A stretch of 6,695 nt of DNA, from the NCBI GenBank assembly GCA_023416575.1, contig JAEZHL010000390.1, forward strand, positions 1-6,695, given 5' to 3'. This DNA comes from Pseudomonadota bacterium. GTDB lineage: Bacteria; Pseudomonadota; Alphaproteobacteria; Rhizobiales; Hyphomicrobiaceae. The translations under genes were made by a program, and so were the position numbers. The notes beneath the pieces were generated by a model, which saw nothing but the letters and a program-made list of their open reading frames with translations, was not told the origin of the DNA and made no database searches. This document shows positions 5,356 to 6,695 of the stretch, piece after piece. How positions within the stretch are numbered: position 1 is the first letter of the stretch; every line of letters begins with the position of its first letter.

Positions 5356-6695
5356 TCACGCCTTCTTCACACCCCAGAACCAGGGCAGCGGCCCGCTGGA
5401 GATGCCATCGAGGTTCGAGCGCCAGGCGTGGTAGTGGAGGTAGAAGCCAGTCGGGATGTAGACGACGTGTTCCATGGCCGCTTTGTTCGCACGGCCAAGG
5501 ATGGCCTTCTCCTCCTCGAGCGTCTTGGCGTCGTACCAGGCTGAGATTTCCTTCTCGACCTCGGCATTCTCGGGCCATCCGAACCACGCCTTGTCGCCGC
5601 TCGCCCGAACCGCGACGTTGCCGACGGGGCTCGCGCAGTCCGCGCCCGCGTGCCAGGTGTGGAACATGCCCCAACCACCCTGACCGGGCGGGCTCTTGGA
5701 GGCGCGGCGCTGCCCGACGGTACCCCAGTCGGTGGCGACGAAATCGACGGTCATGCCAATCTTCTTGAGAAGGTCTGCCGTGATTTCACCCATCGCCTTG
5801 AGGGGCGCCTGATCCTGCCCGATGAGGCAGGTGACAGGCTGGCCGCTGTAGCCGGCGTCCTGCAGCAGCTTCTTGGCTAGATCGTAGTCGCGCTTGCCCT
5901 TGAGGTAATCGCCGCCCTCCTCGGTATAGAGCGGGGTACCCGGCGTGAAGAAACTCGGGATCGGCTTCCAGAGCGCGTCGTCGGATCCCACCACCGCGCG
6001 CATGTAGTCTTCCTGGCTCAGCGCCACCTGCACCGCGCGGCGCACCTTCAGCTCGTTGAACGGCGGGTGCAAATGATTGAGGCGGAAGGCGCCGATGTTG
6101 CCCAAGGGATCAGCGATGTCGACCTTGATGTTGCGGTTGCGCTTCAAGAGCGGCACGAGGTCGGGGATCGGCGTTTCCCACCAGTCGACCTCACCGTTTT
6201 GCAACGCAGCGGACGCCGTCGCAGGGTCCGGCATCACGATCCACTCGATGCGGTCGAACTGCATGACCTTGCCGCCGGCCCACCAGTCGGCAGGCTCGTT
6301 GCGCGGCACATAGTCCGCATGCCGCTCGAACGCGGCGAGCGCTCCGGGCTTCCAATCCGCGCGCACGAATTTCATCGGACCGGAACCGACGAACTCTTCG
6401 ATCTGCTTGAACGGATCCGTCTTGGCGATCCGCTCCGGCATGATGAAGCAGCAGGGCGTGCCGACCTTACCCAGCGCGAGCAGGATTTTCGGATAAGGCT
6501 TGGAGAGCACCCATTTGAAGGTCGTGTCGTCGACGGCGACGAGCTCCTTCTGAATCGCCTTGAGCATCAGGCCCATGGCATCGCGGTTGCTCCACCGCTC
6601 GATGCTGGCAACGCAGTCCTTGGCGAGCACCGGGCTGCCATCGTGGAATTTCAGCCCGGAGCGTAGTTTGAACGTCCAGGTCAGCCCGTCGGCCG
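5356..6695 (-). CDS. ABC importer solute-binding protein, family 5 (partial, N-terminus outside window)
   Basis: The visible 445 residues belong to the extracellular solute-binding protein family 5 (peptide, opine and nickel binders), which captures ligand in the periplasm. The first visible residues carry the family motif LRSGLKFHDGSPV (10-22 of the fragment), followed by DCVASIERW. Later come VGSGPMKF, YDLAKKLLQDAGY and a C-terminus ending in WFWGVKKA. The frame is open to the right edge, so the start, signal peptide and roughly 75-100 residues are missing, judged from the usual length of 500-540 residues. An internal GTG at 6630 is not the start because family similarity continues upstream of it. 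The fragment contains adjacent cysteines at 81-82. It heads the operon, and 120 bases separate it from the first permease. Substrate specificity cannot be read from the sequence. Confidence 0.95.
   Translation of the reverse strand, partial: ADGLTWTFKLRSGLKFHDGSPVLAKDCVASIERWSNRDAMGLMLKAIQKELVAVDDTTFKWVLSKPYPKILLALGKVGTPCCFIMPERIAKTDPFKQIEEFVGSGPMKFVRADWKPGALAAFERHADYVPRNEPADWWAGGKVMQFDRIEWIVMPDPATASAALQNGEVDWWETPIPDLVPLLKRNRNIKVDIADPLGNIGAFRLNHLHPPFNELKVRRAVQVALSQEDYMRAVVGSDDALWKPIPSFFTPGTPLYTEEGGDYLKGKRDYDLAKKLLQDAGYSGQPVTCLIGQDQAPLKAMGEITADLLKKIGMTVDFVATDWGTVGQRRASKSPPGQGGWGMFHTWHAGADCASPVGNVAVRASGDKAWFGWPENAEVEKEISAWYDAKTLEEEKAILGRANKAAMEHVVYIPTGFYLHYHAWRSNLDGISSGPLPWFWGVKKA

Overview
The window looks like chromosomal DNA from a high-GC proteobacterium. 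My best guess is an alphaproteobacterium of the Rhizobiales type, judged from strong G/C preference at third codon positions, a tRNA with an encoded CCA end, and the character of the transporter proteins; this placement is inference. Nearly all of it is one minus-strand transport operon, with a single plus-strand tRNA gene at the left edge. No transposase, integrase, CRISPR array or broken gene is visible.

Layout, left to right. Bases 49-138 hold a complete tRNA-Ser (anticodon CGA, reads UCG). Bases 139-487 form a non-coding convergent gap with two GC-rich inverted repeats. The rest is on the minus strand and is transcribed from right to left. In transcription order it holds: a family 5 extracellular solute-binding protein whose N-terminus lies beyond the right edge (5356-6695); a 120-bp gap with a hairpin over the next ribosome binding site; two DppB/DppC-type permeases (4294-5235 and 3365-4297); two DppD/DppF-type ATPases (2372-3361 and 1359-2375); a 112-bp gap; a DUF3830 cyclophilin-like protein (833-1246); and a small single-domain cupin (488-820).

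The first five genes make a complete ABC importer of the dipeptide/oligopeptide/nickel class. The binding protein captures ligand in the periplasm, the two permeases form the channel, and the two ATPases drive transport. The genes are tightly packed: 4-base overlaps join permease 1 to permease 2 and ATPase 1 to ATPase 2, and 3 bases separate permease 2 from ATPase 1, which suggests translational coupling. The two small downstream genes are cytoplasmic by appearance and may act on, or sense, the imported compound. That role is inference, and the substrate cannot be read from the sequence. The promoter of the operon must lie beyond the right edge.

The most interesting points are the linkage of DUF3830 and the DHWC-motif cupin to a complete Dpp-type importer, the hairpin that may restrict translation of the first permease, and a TTG start overlapping the preceding stop codon for the second permease. 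I see no clear sign of a wholly new system.
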